A model generated the notes under the pieces. It searched no databases, was not told the origin of the DNA, and was given only the letters and a program-made list of their open reading frames with translations. The position numbers and the translations under genes are program-made. From Temnothorax longispinosus (lineage: Eukaryota > Arthropoda > Insecta > Hymenoptera > Formicidae), in NCBI RefSeq assembly GCF_030848805.1, contig NC_092364.1, forward strand, positions 7,585,770-7,649,769: DNA of 64,000 bases, in the 5' to 3' direction. Below, one piece after another: positions 40,451-50,290 of this stretch; positions within the stretch are counted from its first letter, which is position 1, and the number at the start of each line of letters is the position of its first letter.

Positions 40451-41128
40451 TCAGATGGCAGCATCGATCGGGTAACGACGCTCGATCACCGCGGCAGCTT
40501 GCGCCCGCACGGGCGCGCTCATCGCCAACGTCTTCCTCGCGTTCGGTTTCAATGGTACAAATGGCCGCGCGGTGACAAGTCGCATAAGTGTGCTCGGTAC
40601 GTTTTTTGATCAGTGACTCTGATTAATCGTGCACATCGCAGTGCCCACGCTGTTACAGATCGTATCATAAACTGAAATAGACCGCTCATTAACTCTGGTG
40701 CATCAACACGACGGCTCAAGCTCACACGTGCGCGAGTGCCGACCGCCACGTGTCTCACCGGCTCACGGGCTAATCACCAACGAAGAGGATTGCAATTAAT
40801 ATAATTGTATCTCGATTACAAACCAAACAAGGACTTCTCATTTATACACCGCTCATCGATTCTCAGGTCAGACTGTAACAATTTTGACATATTAAAGACG
40901 GCTCAGACTGAGGTCTGAGTTACACAAAAAAATAAAGTGCATAATTCGTTAACACCCTCCACGCGCGTCCTTCTCATCCCGCTCCCATCGTCGGGATTTA
41001 TCAGCAATTTCGCGAACACCGAGAATATCGCGTTTATCCGCCAGGACGAAAAACATTGCGGTAACTGAGGGCGTATACCGATCGAACGTACGTATAAATA
41101 GGGCAAGTGTGCGCGCACGCGCGTAACA
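40451..41128 (+). promoter_or_regulatory. Divergent intergenic region with TATA box for the ATPase gene
   Basis: No ORF of note. CGTATAAATAGGG (41091-41103) is a consensus TATA box 26-38 nt before the ATPase ATG at 41129, so the transcript leader must be very short. The opposite direction must carry the capsid-gene promoter, which I could not pinpoint. Confidence 0.55.
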
Positions 41129-41834
41129 ATGCGATTCGTGAGACAACCGTCGGCGATAGGAATGTCGAATCTCGATTGCAAGACGCGACTGACGTCGGGT
41201 TTAACGTCGAGAGAAATGCGTCGACACGGCCCTCTTTTACCGATCGCGATACGTTGCGTCATCTGCGGCCCTTCCAATTGCGGTAAGACGAACGTGTTGA
41301 TAAGCTTATTGGAAAGTCCGCACGGTCTGCGTTTCGAAAACGTATACATGTACTCGAAATCTCTGCATCAGCCGAAGTATCGTTACCTCGAGAGTCTGCT
41401 GGAATCGATGGACGAGATCGGTTATCGCGCGTTCTCCAATAATCGCGACGTCGCGCGTCGTGCCGCCCAGCGAGGCGCTCCCCGGTTCGATATTCGTGTT
41501 CGACGACGTGGTCTGTGACAAACAGGACGCAATCAGGGAGTACTTCGCTATGGGTCGACATTCAAATATCGATTGTTTTTACCTCTGTCAAACGTACGCT
41601 AAAGTACCGAAGCATCTAATACGCGACAACGCGAATCTGTTGATCCTGTTTAGACAAGACGGAACTGATCTAAAACACGTGTACGACGATCACGTGAGCC
41701 CCGATATGTCGTATGAAGATTTCTGCGCGTTGTGTCGCGAGTGTTGGCAGCGCAGGTACGTGGTGATAGACAAAAACAGCGCGCTACAAAACGGCAGATA
41801 TAGACGAGGATTCAACGACTTTGCCGTACTGTAG
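41129..41834 (+). pseudogene. FtsK/HerA-type DNA packaging ATPase, one frameshift
   Basis: The first frame has C-V-I-C-G-P-S-N-C-G-K-T-N-V-L (Walker A, about residue 47). The second, entered near 41455, has G-S-I-F-V-F-D-D-V-V-C (Walker B), C-Q-T-Y-A-K-V-P-K-H-L-I-R-D-N-A and F-R-Q-D (arginine-finger-like region). This is the A32-like genome packaging ATPase of Polintons and adintoviruses. Apart from the frameshift it looks complete. Confidence 0.8.
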
Positions 41835-41867
41835 AGCGATCAGTAGCTCTCGAACGTTCCGAGAGCG

Positions 41868-42056
41868 ATGAGCGACGCGAAAGACACCGTTGACCGAAAG
41901 AAGACCGCGCGGCAGATCGCTAAAACGCGTGCATCGATACGCAAAAAATACAGAGCGTTGAAAACCGGCAGTATGGAAAACGAGATAGCTCTCGAGAGAC
42001 AATTCAAACCGATTGTCGACCCGTTGAAACAAATAATAATGCCAGGAAGTATTTAA
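41868..42056 (+). CDS. Basic coiled-coil protein, truncated (62 aa)
   Basis: Starts 34 nt after the ATPase stop. It has R-K-K-T-A-R-Q-I-A-K-T-R and R-K-K-Y-R-A-L-K-T-G, then an amphipathic stretch ending L-K-Q-I. The last 22 nt are shared with the inverted arm that starts at 42035, so the gene was cut by that rearrangement and the C-terminus is lost. Probably a structural protein of element 2. Confidence 0.5.
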   Translation: MSDAKDTVDRKKTARQIAKTRASIRKKYRALKTGSMENEIALERQFKPIVDPLKQIIMPGSI

Positions 42057-43254
42057 TTTTGTATAAAATAAATCGTTTAGTTTTACTTAAACCGAATAAT
42101 AAAGTAGTTTACCTTGGCCATACTTTATTTTGCCTTTTACCGAAGAAAATAAATCGTTCTCTTTCTCTTTCGTTACGCAAGCGTCTTTGCCGTTAACGTG
42201 ATGCAGAAGAGCGGATCTATTCGAAGGTTCAATTCATAAAAATTTTTTATATTCTTAAATTATGTGAATAAGAAGAGAAACTCGTTCCATGCTCGCTTGT
42301 AACTTACAAATTATTTTTTAAAATCGCCTTATCGTTTTAATTATAAACATCAGGTTTTTTATTTTATTTATTTTATATGTGCAACTAGAAAGCAATGATA
42401 TAACTATAATCTTTTAATAAAATTTCAGCACATATGCATTTTACTTAAAAGATTAAAAGCGTAATGTAAAGAATATAAAATTTAACATTTCTTTGCGACT
42501 TATTCTCTCGAGGATAAGTATCAATATCCATTAGAATCATCACCGCGTCTATACTTCGTAGCGCGATTGCTCATAGCTGATTGATTCATAGCAGAAATTA
42601 TTTCATAATTAACATATACATCCTGAAAGAGCACGCGTTGTTCACCTTATAGTCTGCTGATCATTTTTTGTTGATCGTGCGTGGGGCAGAGCAGGGCAGA
42701 GCAGGGCAGAGCATCTCTGCGGCTCTCAGACGTAAATTATCCTCCAGAGCGAACAAAGCATCTCGTGGTATTACGATGGCAAATACAAGTGACCACAACG
42801 ACAGTGTAGAGAGTGTTACGCTTTGCGTGAAAAAGCTGACCAGCGCGGATAAGTTACATGCAGCGACATATTTGAACGAGACTGATGAGACTAGAGCGAA
42901 CGCCCTCGTGGAAATTAAACGCTGGATCAAGGAGAAAGACGACTTACAAGCACGTAACGGTCAAACGGACAACGATCCCACATGAAATATTGCGTTGAAA
43001 TTCAGTTATATTTCATTAATTCCGAAGATAAAAGAAGTCACCTTCAATCCGCGGAAATGTGACGTGACATCTGATATATATTTACTTAAATAAAAAAAGA
43101 AAAATGATGTAACATGTGGCGTTTTTGTTAGCGGAAAGAGAAGTGAGAGTAAACGTGTCAATAAATAATGGTAAATAGTTACTGAATAGAAATTTTTTAT
43201 AATACAGTTCGTTCTCGCAATTATTGTATTTTGCTATTTTTTATCAAGATGTTT
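42035..43254 (+). repeat. Left arm of a large inverted duplication
   Basis: Mirrors 43755-44965 base for base as far as read (position x pairs with 87000-x). The arms face each other across a 500-N gap. The left edge cuts the Polinton-like ORF. The arm includes the CRAL-TRIO-like exon and a triple GGCAGAGCAG repeat. Confidence 0.9.
42776..42985 (+). CDS. Possible first exon of a CRAL-TRIO-domain gene (left copy)
   Basis: From M-A-N-T-S-D-H at 42776 the peptide has L-T-S-A-D-K-L-H-A-A-T-Y-L-N-E-T-D-E-T-R-then A-N-A-L-V-E-I-K-R-W-I-K, like the N-terminal helices of alpha-tocopherol-transfer/CRAL-TRIO proteins. A donor-like C-GTAACG follows at 42953/42954, where such proteins normally continue, so the downstream stop at 42985 may be intronic. 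No later exon is in view. A host gene fragment is the likely reading; similarity is short. Confidence 0.4.
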   Translation: MANTSDHNDSVESVTLCVKKLTSADKLHAATYLNETDETRANALVEIKRWIKEKDDLQARNGQTDNDPT

Positions 43255-43754
43255 NNNNNNNNNNNNNNNNNNNNNNNNNNNNNNNNNNNNNNNNNNNNNN
43301 NNNNNNNNNNNNNNNNNNNNNNNNNNNNNNNNNNNNNNNNNNNNNNNNNNNNNNNNNNNNNNNNNNNNNNNNNNNNNNNNNNNNNNNNNNNNNNNNNNNN
43401 NNNNNNNNNNNNNNNNNNNNNNNNNNNNNNNNNNNNNNNNNNNNNNNNNNNNNNNNNNNNNNNNNNNNNNNNNNNNNNNNNNNNNNNNNNNNNNNNNNNN
43501 NNNNNNNNNNNNNNNNNNNNNNNNNNNNNNNNNNNNNNNNNNNNNNNNNNNNNNNNNNNNNNNNNNNNNNNNNNNNNNNNNNNNNNNNNNNNNNNNNNNN
43601 NNNNNNNNNNNNNNNNNNNNNNNNNNNNNNNNNNNNNNNNNNNNNNNNNNNNNNNNNNNNNNNNNNNNNNNNNNNNNNNNNNNNNNNNNNNNNNNNNNNN
43701 NNNNNNNNNNNNNNNNNNNNNNNNNNNNNNNNNNNNNNNNNNNNNNNNNNNNNN
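43255..43754. other. Assembly gap (500 N)
   Basis: Placeholder gap at the centre of the palindrome. ORFs across it are meaningless. Confidence 0.95.
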
Positions 43755-44965
43755 TTAAAAAATAGCAAAATACAATAATTGCGAGAACGAACTGTATTAT
43801 AAAAAATTTCTATTCAGTAACTATTTACCATTATTTATTGACACGTTTACTCTCACTTCTCTTTCCGCTAACAAAAACGCCACATGTTACATCATTTTTC
43901 TTTTTTTATTTAAGTAAATATATATCAGATGTCACGTCACATTTCCGCGGATTGAAGGTGACTTCTTTTTATCTTCGGAATTAATGAAATATAACTGAAT
44001 TTCAACGCAATATTTCATGTGGGATCGTTGTCCGTTTGACCGTTACGTGCTTGTAAGTCGTCTTTCTCCTTGATCCAGCGTTTAATTTCCACGAGGGCGT
44101 TCGCTCTAGTCTCATCAGTCTCGTTCAAATATGTCGCTGCATGTAACTTATCCGCGCTGGTCAGCTTTTTCACGCAAAGCGTAACACTCTCTACACTGTC
44201 GTTGTGGTCACTTGTATTTGCCATCGTAATACCACGAGATGCTTTGTTCGCTCTGGAGGATAATTTACGTCTGAGAGCCGCAGAGATGCTCTGCCCTGCT
44301 CTGCCCTGCTCTGCCCCACGCACGATCAACAAAAAATGATCAGCAGACTATAAGGTGAACAACGCGTGCTCTTTCAGGATGTATATGTTAATTATGAAAT
44401 AATTTCTGCTATGAATCAATCAGCTATGAGCAATCGCGCTACGAAGTATAGACGCGGTGATGATTCTAATGGATATTGATACTTATCCTCGAGAGAATAA
44501 GTCGCAAAGAAATGTTAAATTTTATATTCTTTACATTACGCTTTTAATCTTTTAAGTAAAATGCATATGTGCTGAAATTTTATTAAAAGATTATAGTTAT
44601 ATCATTGCTTTCTAGTTGCACATATAAAATAAATAAAATAAAAAACCTGATGTTTATAATTAAAACGATAAGGCGATTTTAAAAAATAATTTGTAAGTTA
44701 CAAGCGAGCATGGAACGAGTTTCTCTTCTTATTCACATAATTTAAGAATATAAAAAATTTTTATGAATTGAACCTTCGAATAGATCCGCTCTTCTGCATC
44801 ACGTTAACGGCAAAGACGCTTGCGTAACGAAAGAGAAAGAGAACGATTTATTTTCTTCGGTAAAAGGCAAAATAAAGTATGGCCAAGGTAAACTACTTTA
44901 TTATTCGGTTTAAGTAAAACTAAACGATTTATTTTATACAAAATTAAATACTTCCTGGCATTATT
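43755..44965 (-). repeat. Right arm of the large inverted duplication
   Basis: Reverse complement of 42035-43245. The right edge (TGGCATTATT then GAGTCTTTGG) is where homology stops. Apparent 100% identity suggests a very recent event, or one sequence assembled twice. Confidence 0.9.
44015..44224 (-). CDS. Possible first exon of a CRAL-TRIO-domain gene (right copy)
   Basis: Identical mirror of 42776-42985. See that entry for the domain reasoning. Confidence 0.4.
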   Translation of the reverse strand: MANTSDHNDSVESVTLCVKKLTSADKLHAATYLNETDETRANALVEIKRWIKEKDDLQARNGQTDNDPT

Positions 44966-45696
44966 GAGTCTTTGGAAAATCGCTGATAGATCTTTTGTGA
45001 TAAAAAAAGTCGTACGCGATACTTTAATGCGTGTTGCATAAAGAGATAAACTTGTTTCCGCAACAAGTAATGTCTTTTATCTTCATCAGTATGCAGGTGC
45101 CATCATATAGTGATTTTGCTATCGTGACGATAGTAAATACTGGTGAACTCGGATGTTCCCCCGGTCTCCAGGAAAGGACCAGGAGGTATGTCGGATTCTT
45201 ACCGACTAAAACCCCCTATAGAAATGACCTTACTCGGCGCATACTGGGAATCTGGCATCTCTACTTTCAGGGAGAGACTCGTGTGTCTGCAAATCGCGTA
45301 GATACACTGTCACGCGTAAGATAAGGTAAATTCTAAATGCAATGATGTTTAGTGTTATGTACCCACACAACAAAATATATCTCCAAGATATCTATAGAAG
45401 ATATCTGAATGACGGAATATCTGATTGCGCAAGATATCATGAGAATATCTCAAAGACATCTCGAAGATCGTAAAAAGCCATGATAATTTCATCTCTAGAT
45501 ATGATATCTGATTCTGCATATATATCGGATATCTATACCTCATTAAAAACATATATGTTATACATAATATATATAGTATAGTAATGGAGAACAGCAGGTA
45601 GGATAAAAAAATATAAATTATGGTGAAATAATTACTCAAATTACTAAAGAGTACACATACATATAGTCCAATAACATACTACTTTAAAAAACAATA
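44966..45696. other. Repeat scraps, no gene
   Basis: 45140-45220 carries the CCGGTCTCCAGG...TATGTCGGATTCTTACCGAC phrase also seen at 15664-15693, probably a non-LTR 3' end. 45370-45540 is rich in GATATCT/AGATATC palindromic words. Confidence 0.4.
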
Positions 45697-45949
45697 TGTT
45701 GGAGTATTCGTCACTGTACACCGACGACATTTTCCTAGACCAATCATAACCTTTCATCTTTTTTTCGAGCCGTTACTCTCTATGTTCTCTCTATGGTCTA
45801 TACACCTTTTGTCTCAACCGTCTTTCACGAGATAGATTGTATCACAAGTCCTTCATTAAAGAAATCGCATATTGAACTGCATATAAAGTGTATAAACTGC
45901 GTTATTACATCCTGTATCCTCTTGGACATTCTGTTCGTTACGGTCAACA
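45697..45949 (+). repeat. Copia-type LTR followed by PBS
   Basis: TGTTGGAGTATTCG...GGTCAACA, 253 bp with TG/CA ends. Immediately after it GGTTATGAGCCCAG (45950) matches the internal initiator-Met tRNA primer site used by Copia elements. Only the first 14 bp match the LTR at 56741, so it is a different subfamily. No gag/pol follows. Confidence 0.6.
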
Positions 45950-46009
45950 GGTTATGAGCCCAGATATTAACGCGCCCAGATATTAACGCATCGAAATTAA
46001 GGTTTTGAT

Positions 46010-46135
46010 GGTGTTACGTCCTGCGGACTCCACGATATCCCTTTTTCGCGGGAATTTTTATGCGCCTAAGATAGCCCTAAGATTAGAATAAACAAGCCGA
46101 GTACGGACGGTTATCGATCGGGGTGAGGTTAGATC
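46010..46135 (-). repeat. Copia LTR fragment, minus strand
   Basis: Starts TGTTACGTCC and contains GGACTCCACGAT and GGACGGTTATCGATCGGGG, the reverse complement of the LTR at 56741-56905 with divergence. The outer portion is lost. Confidence 0.6.
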
Positions 46136-47280
46136 TTGTTGCTTTTCGTATGGAATTTCAAAGGACTAAACAGATTTGTGATGTCGAGAATATGTATTTA
46201 AGTATTGAATATGCAGAATAAAAAAGGCGCCTGTAACATAATGTACAATAATGTTGATATATAAACGCTTTAACCAAAAAAAAATAATATACATTCCTTA
46301 TTGCACTCCTTACATCCTACATCATACCTTTTTTATTCAAAATCATATAAATGAATCCTGAACAATAACTAAATAAATCCTGCTTTACTTTCAATTTACA
46401 GCAGCTTACAATACTTATTACAGTCGCTTACAACTCTATAATTAGCGATCTTCTTGCACGCGGCTCGCACGGCACGCAGTAGTGTAGAGAGCATGAAATA
46501 AATATAACTATGAGAGTGAACTAGATAGTATTCGAACTGTGATTGGTCAAAAGTCTGATCACAAGTAAAACAATTACAACTCAACAGATCTCCTCGCATT
46601 CCTTTTTTTTTATGATCAAACTACTTATTTGCTTGGGCAACTAAAAGCAACCTCTTAGATGATAAATTACTAACAGACGGGGGATATGGTGACCAGATTC
46701 TCGTCAACCTCGTCTGGCCCATAACTATAAATCCGGCGACACGACGCGCAGAAAGGAGCCTTAACTTCAGACGAGGGATGATGGGGATCTGTATTATATC
46801 GCGCGACTCACTCAAAACTGGCCGTGCGATGTTCCGACAAACAGAAACGAAACCTAATACGTGCTTTTAGAAATCTTAAGAGCACGTGGCGGAAGTTTCT
46901 GTTTGCAATAAAACTGCACTTAAAATTGAGAAGTATGGATCGTCTGTCAACATAAAAACAGGGTCGCGAGATAAGTAAGGAACCCTAATAAAAGAAAAAT
47001 CGGCGATAGCCGAAAAACAAATGCGTCACTGGAAAGAACCGATGGGTTACACCCCCAATAAGACAGTGGGGCCTTAAGAGGGGGCTCACCAATGGAAAAC
47101 CGGAAAAATCGATAACCGTCTCTAGCTTTCTAGGATAGGCGTAAACTCAAAATCTACCTCTTGGGCAAGAAACATCTCGCCCAATAAGAATTCCCTTAAA
47201 TAATAATTAGAAACATCCCGCCAACCAGAAATCCTTTAAACGAAAACCAGACACATCCCACACGAAATCCACCCCTTCCA
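46136..47280. other. Unassigned intergenic DNA
   Basis: No convincing ORF or repeat boundary. 46600-47000 is less AT-rich and contains a possible poly(A)-type AATAAAAC near 46908. Confidence 0.35.
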
Positions 47281-47299
47281 TCCTTCGAACCTTCCTATT

Positions 47300-47944
47300 T
47301 AAATCGCGACGTCGCAGGACTAGCGCTCAGAGAAATTTTCTCAGTTCGAGTCTGCATTGCTCGGTATTTCTGAACCTCATTCGTTTCGAGTCTCGACTCC
47401 ACGTTTAGAGTCAGTGCAGCAGATCCGACGGACCATCAGTCGCCCCGACTCACCCACCGACGAGTCCAACGTCCATTTCTGAGAGAAGGCCACTCGTTTG
47501 AACTCAAGTCATCAAGTAGTAAGTCCCGTAATTTTCTTGATCCTTCTTTTTCCGCGTTATCGCCCCCCTTCTTAAACGGTCTATCGATTGTCGGACCCCC
47601 GGAAGCTTATTATATATTTAGGGTCGGTCAGTGTAGGCATCAGGTTCCCAGCGGTCGTTGGCGTTGTCGTGGGCCTGACTTGCCTCCCGGCGTCTCGTCG
47701 CTGTCGTGGACTCAGCTGGTCCACTGACCTCCCTGAGCTTATGCTCGTGGGTCGGTTAGTGTAGGCATCGAGTTCCCAGCGGTCGTTGGCGTTGTGGTAG
47801 GCCTGACTTGGCTCCCGGCGTCTCGTCGTTGTCGTGGGCCCAGCCTGTCCACTGACCTTCCCCCCCCCCTTAAGCTCGACGATTTCCTTTTGTTCGCTTC
47901 CGACCGGGTCCGAGAGAGATCGACTAAATAAGTAAATAATTTTA
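47300..47944 (+). promoter_or_regulatory. TATA promoter and leader with a 128-bp duplication
   Basis: CTATTTAAATCGCG (about 47303) is followed about 36 nt later by TCAGTTCGAGT, a TATA/initiator pair. Two copies of a 128-bp unit (GGGTCGGT-(C/T)-AGTGTAGGC...) start at 47621 and 47749. The region ends TAATTTTAG at 47944, a possible acceptor for the next ORF. It looks like a retroelement or host 5' leader; family unknown. Confidence 0.45.
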
Positions 47945-48376
47945 GTGGACCCGAAAGTCCTAGCCCCTCAAGGACCGAATCTCCGCACGATCAGGCGACA
48001 GAGAAATCGCCAGAACAAGCGGGCGCGACGGGAGGTCGAACTCCCCCGGGAGCAGCTCAACGCCGGTCCTCCGCGACTCGCCACCCCACCGCCCCTACCA
48101 GCTTTTACGGAAGAACCCGGTTGTTCGAACCAGAATCGTCCCGCTACCATCCTGCCCTATCGCCCAGTCGTCCTACCCTCTCGCTCAATTGTCGAACACC
48201 GCCCTATTTGCCGCGTGGCTCCGTTTCGCGTGGTCCCCGTTAACCCCGATTCAGCCCGCTTCCTAGAACCTCCCGATTCCCCCTCCTCTTCCCGAAGTCC
48301 GTCCCCAACCTTTTTGACTGCCTCGACCCTCGATCTCGAGGACATAGCCGATCCCGAGACCGTAACATTAGACTAA
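47945..48376 (+). CDS. Uncharacterised Pro/Arg-rich ORF (about 143 codons, no ATG)
   Basis: The frame opens at GTG after TTTTAG, so it is probably a spliced-in exon rather than an ORF with its own start. Basic start (R-R-Q-R-N-R-Q-N-K-R-A-R-R), Pro-rich middle, Ser/Pro run (S-P-S-S-S-R-S-P-S-P) and acidic end (D-L-E-D-I-A-D-P-E). Low complexity, no domain. It lies just outside the DIRS element. Confidence 0.35.
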   Translation: MDPKVLAPQGPNLRTIRRQRNRQNKRARREVELPREQLNAGPPRLATPPPLPAFTEEPGCSNQNRPATILPYRPVVLPSRSIVEHRPICRVAPFRVVPVNPDSARFLEPPDSPSSSRSPSPTFLTASTLDLEDIADPETVTLD

Positions 48377-48470
48377 TAACTATAGAAATTAACCTTTATT
48401 TTTTCATATGTTTTAACTTCATAATTTAAATACACTTTAATTTTAAGCCCGACTTAAATTGTACTTCGCG

Positions 48471-48593
48471 CCTCTTCCTCGTGATCAAGATGTAGTACCC
48501 CCTCTCAGTCCCTAAGTGTCCATCATTTTAAAGCTAAAAACAAAGCGACGCACGCGCCGCCGTTGCCGTCGCCGCCACCGTCGCCACTCCCGA
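48471..48593. repeat. DIRS left inverted terminal repeat
   Basis: CCTCTTCC...GATCAAGATGTAGTACC...CCGTCGCCACTCCCGA, the complement of 53451-53567, including the GCCGCCGTTGCCGTCGCCGC block. Confidence 0.9.
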
Positions 48594-48635
48594 GTTCATT
48601 CTTTCTTTTGGTGCCAAGGTGTCCACACGCCCAAG

Positions 48636-48893
48636 ATGGGAAATAAAAGGAAGAGAAGCAGAAAATCAGACAGGGAAGCGGAAAAAGAGAATCGTTGGAG
48701 GAAACGTGTAAAACTGCTGAAGGAAGAACTCAGGAGACAGAAAAGAAAACGGAAGGAAGCACAGCGTCGGAGATATTCCGAATCGTCGTCGATAGATTCA
48801 TATGCGTCACGCAGTAAGCATAACGTTCATTTCAGAGAAATGTTACACGCAGGTACTAACCTGCATCGTCAAGTGTCGGCACACAGGCTTTAA
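48636..48893 (+). CDS. Small very basic ORF in the DIRS leader (85 aa)
   Basis: The ATG at 48636 gives an extremely Lys/Arg-rich protein (K-R-K-R-S-R-K-S-D-R-E-A-E-K-E, L-R-R-Q-K-R-K-R-K-E-A-Q-R-R-R). It resembles a nucleic-acid-binding or coiled-coil segment and may be the true start of Gag. Its end runs into the first of the mini-hairpins. Confidence 0.4.
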   Translation: MGNKRKRSRKSDREAEKENRWRKRVKLLKEELRRQKRKRKEAQRRRYSESSSIDSYASRSKHNVHFREMLHAGTNLHRQVSAHRL

Positions 48894-49220
48894 CCTACAT
48901 GTGCGACAACGACAGTCGACGCGGTACAGGCCCTAACCTATGCCGCGCGCAATTTCGTTCGCTTCGTTGAGGACAATGCGACGAACTTTACCTGTCGCAA
49001 ACGAGAGGTAGCACGCAGGCTCTAACCTGCATGTGCGACGCCAACAATCGACGCAGTATGGACCCTAACCGACACGCAGACCTAACCTGCATCGTCGAGG
49101 GTCAGCACGCGGGCTATGACCTGCATGCGCGAACACTACAATTGACGCGGCATAGGTCCTAACCTACACTGCGCGTATTCTCGATCACCTCGATGAGACG
49201 ATTTCAACAGATTCTAATCT
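48849..49220 (+). repeat. Array of about eight mini-hairpins with CTAAC loops
   Basis: Short inverted repeats of the form AGG-nnCTAA-CCT recur at about 48849, 48883, 48921, 49011, 49081, 49108, 49146 and 49207. Examples: GCAGGTACTAACCTGC, GCAGGCTCTAACCTGC, TAGGTCCTAACCTA, ACAGATTCTAATCTGT. Stem bases change in pairs while the loop keeps CTAAC or CTAAT. Located in the DIRS 5' leader before gag. Confidence 0.7.
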
Positions 49221-49325
49221 GTCGCATTGCGAATAGTTTGCAACAAACATTATATTTATAGAATATTACATGATTATAGGTATTCGTACGTCCCTTGAGA
49301 CGACGAATATAGAAATGAATATTCC

Positions 49326-50290
49326 ATGTACGCTACTGTTTTAGGTAACAGTGATAGCAACAGCAGCAACACTTCGTCATCGGGGGAAGAAACTCGGCAT
49401 CGGAGACAAACCTCCGAAAGAGGCGCGAGAGTTGAGCGCCCACATACCGAGAACGCTGAAGCAGCGGAGTCGGACAGTCAAGCGAACGTACCAAACGAAG
49501 CTACGCTGGACAATCAAGCGAATGTACCAACCGAAGCTGCGCTGGACAAAGACGTTTTAGACGTCATAGGGAAACGGTTCGCCGAAGAACGAACCCTAGC
49601 CGAGCCACTACATAGCGACGTGGTCGTCAGATGGGAAGAGATACTAAAACTTGGACTTCCGACAGAGGAGCAGGCGGAACTTCTCAAAAAATACCCCCCT
49701 CCTTCAAACTGCACACGCATCGACCCTCCAAAACTTAATCCGGAGGTAAAGGCGTGTCTGCAAGAGGCTGACGGAAAAGAGACGAGAGAATAGTCTCAAA
49801 ACAAGCGAAAATTTCGACATGCCTCGCGGCAGTAGGAAAAGGTCTATCAACACTATTCAGACATAAAGGAGAGGGGGAAAACCTCGCAGTGATCGAAGCG
49901 CTCGGACACACGAGCCGGCTACTCGCGGACCTACACCACGATGAGTCTTCAATAAGGAGAACTCTTATATTGGCGAACATCAACGCGGCAATGAGGGAGA
50001 CCTTAAGCTCGACAGTTATCGACGAATGGCTTTTCGGCAAGGAATTATCCGAAAGCGTAAAGGCAGCGAAGTTGATCGAAACTTCATCCAAAGACTTGAA
50101 ACGACCTCAAAAATCGCAAGGGACGACATCGTCAAAAAACGCGAAAGCCCCGTCCCGACAGTCGCGCTACAAGAGGCAGCCAGCGACGAGGGGCGGGCGT
50201 CGATATCCACTGTCCAACAGGGCTTTGAAACCGGCTTCTCAGCACTACAGGGCTCCACACAGGAGAGAACACACAAGAAGACGCGATTAA
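49326..50290 (+). pseudogene. DIRS gag-like ORF, one frameshift
   Basis: The frame 49326-49793 has a Ser/Glu-rich start, an imperfect repeat (S-Q-A-N-V-P-N-E-A / D-N-Q-A-N-V-P-T-E-A) and V-V-R-W-E-E-I-L-K-L-G-L-P. After a shift near 49760 the frame of 49889-50290 goes on with L-L-A-D-L-H-H-D-E-S-S, R-T-L-I-L-A-N-I-N and a basic tail. The pattern fits DIRS Gag (capsid-like). It overlaps the RT ORF by about 260 nt. Confidence 0.6.

Noticed and set aside
43224..43778. Long open frames across the second N gap
   Set aside because: Same artefact.
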